Shown here piece after piece: positions 61,562 through 64,000 of a DNA stretch of 64,000 nt (within the stretch, counting starts at the first letter, position 1; each line of letters starts with the position of its first letter). The notes under the pieces were generated by a model that was not told the DNA's origin, did no database searches, and worked only from the letters and a program-made list of their open reading frames with translations. Source of the stretch: BOG-1155 sp963717985 (GTDB lineage: Bacteria; Desulfobacterota; Syntrophorhabdia; Syntrophorhabdales; WCHB1-27); assembly GCA_963717985.1 (NCBI GenBank), contig CAVQYC010000002.1, forward strand, positions 1 to 64,000. The letters are read 5' to 3'. Position numbers and translations under genes: made by a program.

Positions 61562-64000
<2,439 letters not shown>

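Overview
This is a GC-rich, gene-dense bacterial chromosome segment. It ends in a complete 16S rRNA gene, tRNA-Ile, tRNA-Ala and the first ~2.4 kb of a 23S rRNA gene. The gene content fits an anaerobic, syntrophic member of the former Deltaproteobacteria (Desulfobacterota), possibly Syntrophorhabdus-like: a biotin-dependent glutaconyl-CoA decarboxylase/acyl-CoA carboxyltransferase subunit, a tungstate ABC transporter, several radical-SAM proteins, class 1B PyrD-PyrK, a DUF2284 protein and slipin/NfeD. That placement is inferred from gene content; a 16S search would settle it.

Layout. 0-6 kb is accessory: a decayed IS110 transposase, an intact BsuBI/PstI-type restriction-modification pair and an intact IS256 element. 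6-8.7 kb carries purB (frameshifted, with a hairpin repeat at its 3' end) and a TPR protein. From 15.7 down to 8.3 kb runs a minus-strand housekeeping operon: rsmD, coaD, nfeD, slipin, a D-Ala-D-Ala carboxypeptidase, coaBC, an HtrA protease and DUF1844. Most of these genes are broken by single-base indels, which suggests base-calling error more than true loss. 15.9-21.9 kb has a cold-shock protein, a PflA-like radical SAM protein, an orphan histidine kinase, an IS1202-like element with a 17-bp target duplication, an outer-membrane barrel and DUF2284. From 27.9 down to 22 kb is a compact degP-mobA-rimI-pyrK-pyrD-recJ cluster with overlapping genes.

tRNA-Phe (28.2 kb) marks the edge of an accessory island reaching about 38-42 kb. 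It holds toxin-antitoxin-like fragments (shortened HicB, HTH, DUF2442/DUF4160, RES), a zinc-hook ATPase truncated by an IS3 element, an ISAs1 element inserted in a small inverted-repeat element, REP-like units, then scattered redox, transport and cupin genes. 42-59 kb is mostly intact core: prmA, tupABC, an HDOD protein coupled to a hybrid histidine kinase, SMR, DUF296, an SPL-type radical SAM, a methyltransferase, polX-nth, transketolase, a stand-alone AICAR transformylase and gcdA. The rRNA operon follows, behind three stacked promoters and boxA-like motifs.

The most unusual content is a set of dispersed, structured non-coding repeats: (1) two ~126-nt multi-helix elements at 28.0 and 51.3 kb whose helices differ in sequence but keep pairing; (2) three ~59-bp double-hairpin elements at 7.6, 14.5 and 53.8 kb, with a compensatory base-pair change, sitting in or at the ends of genes; (3) four intergenic arrays of an AGGTCYTATA-like unit just after coding regions. 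PolX also lacks two of three polymerase aspartates while keeping its PHP nuclease motifs.
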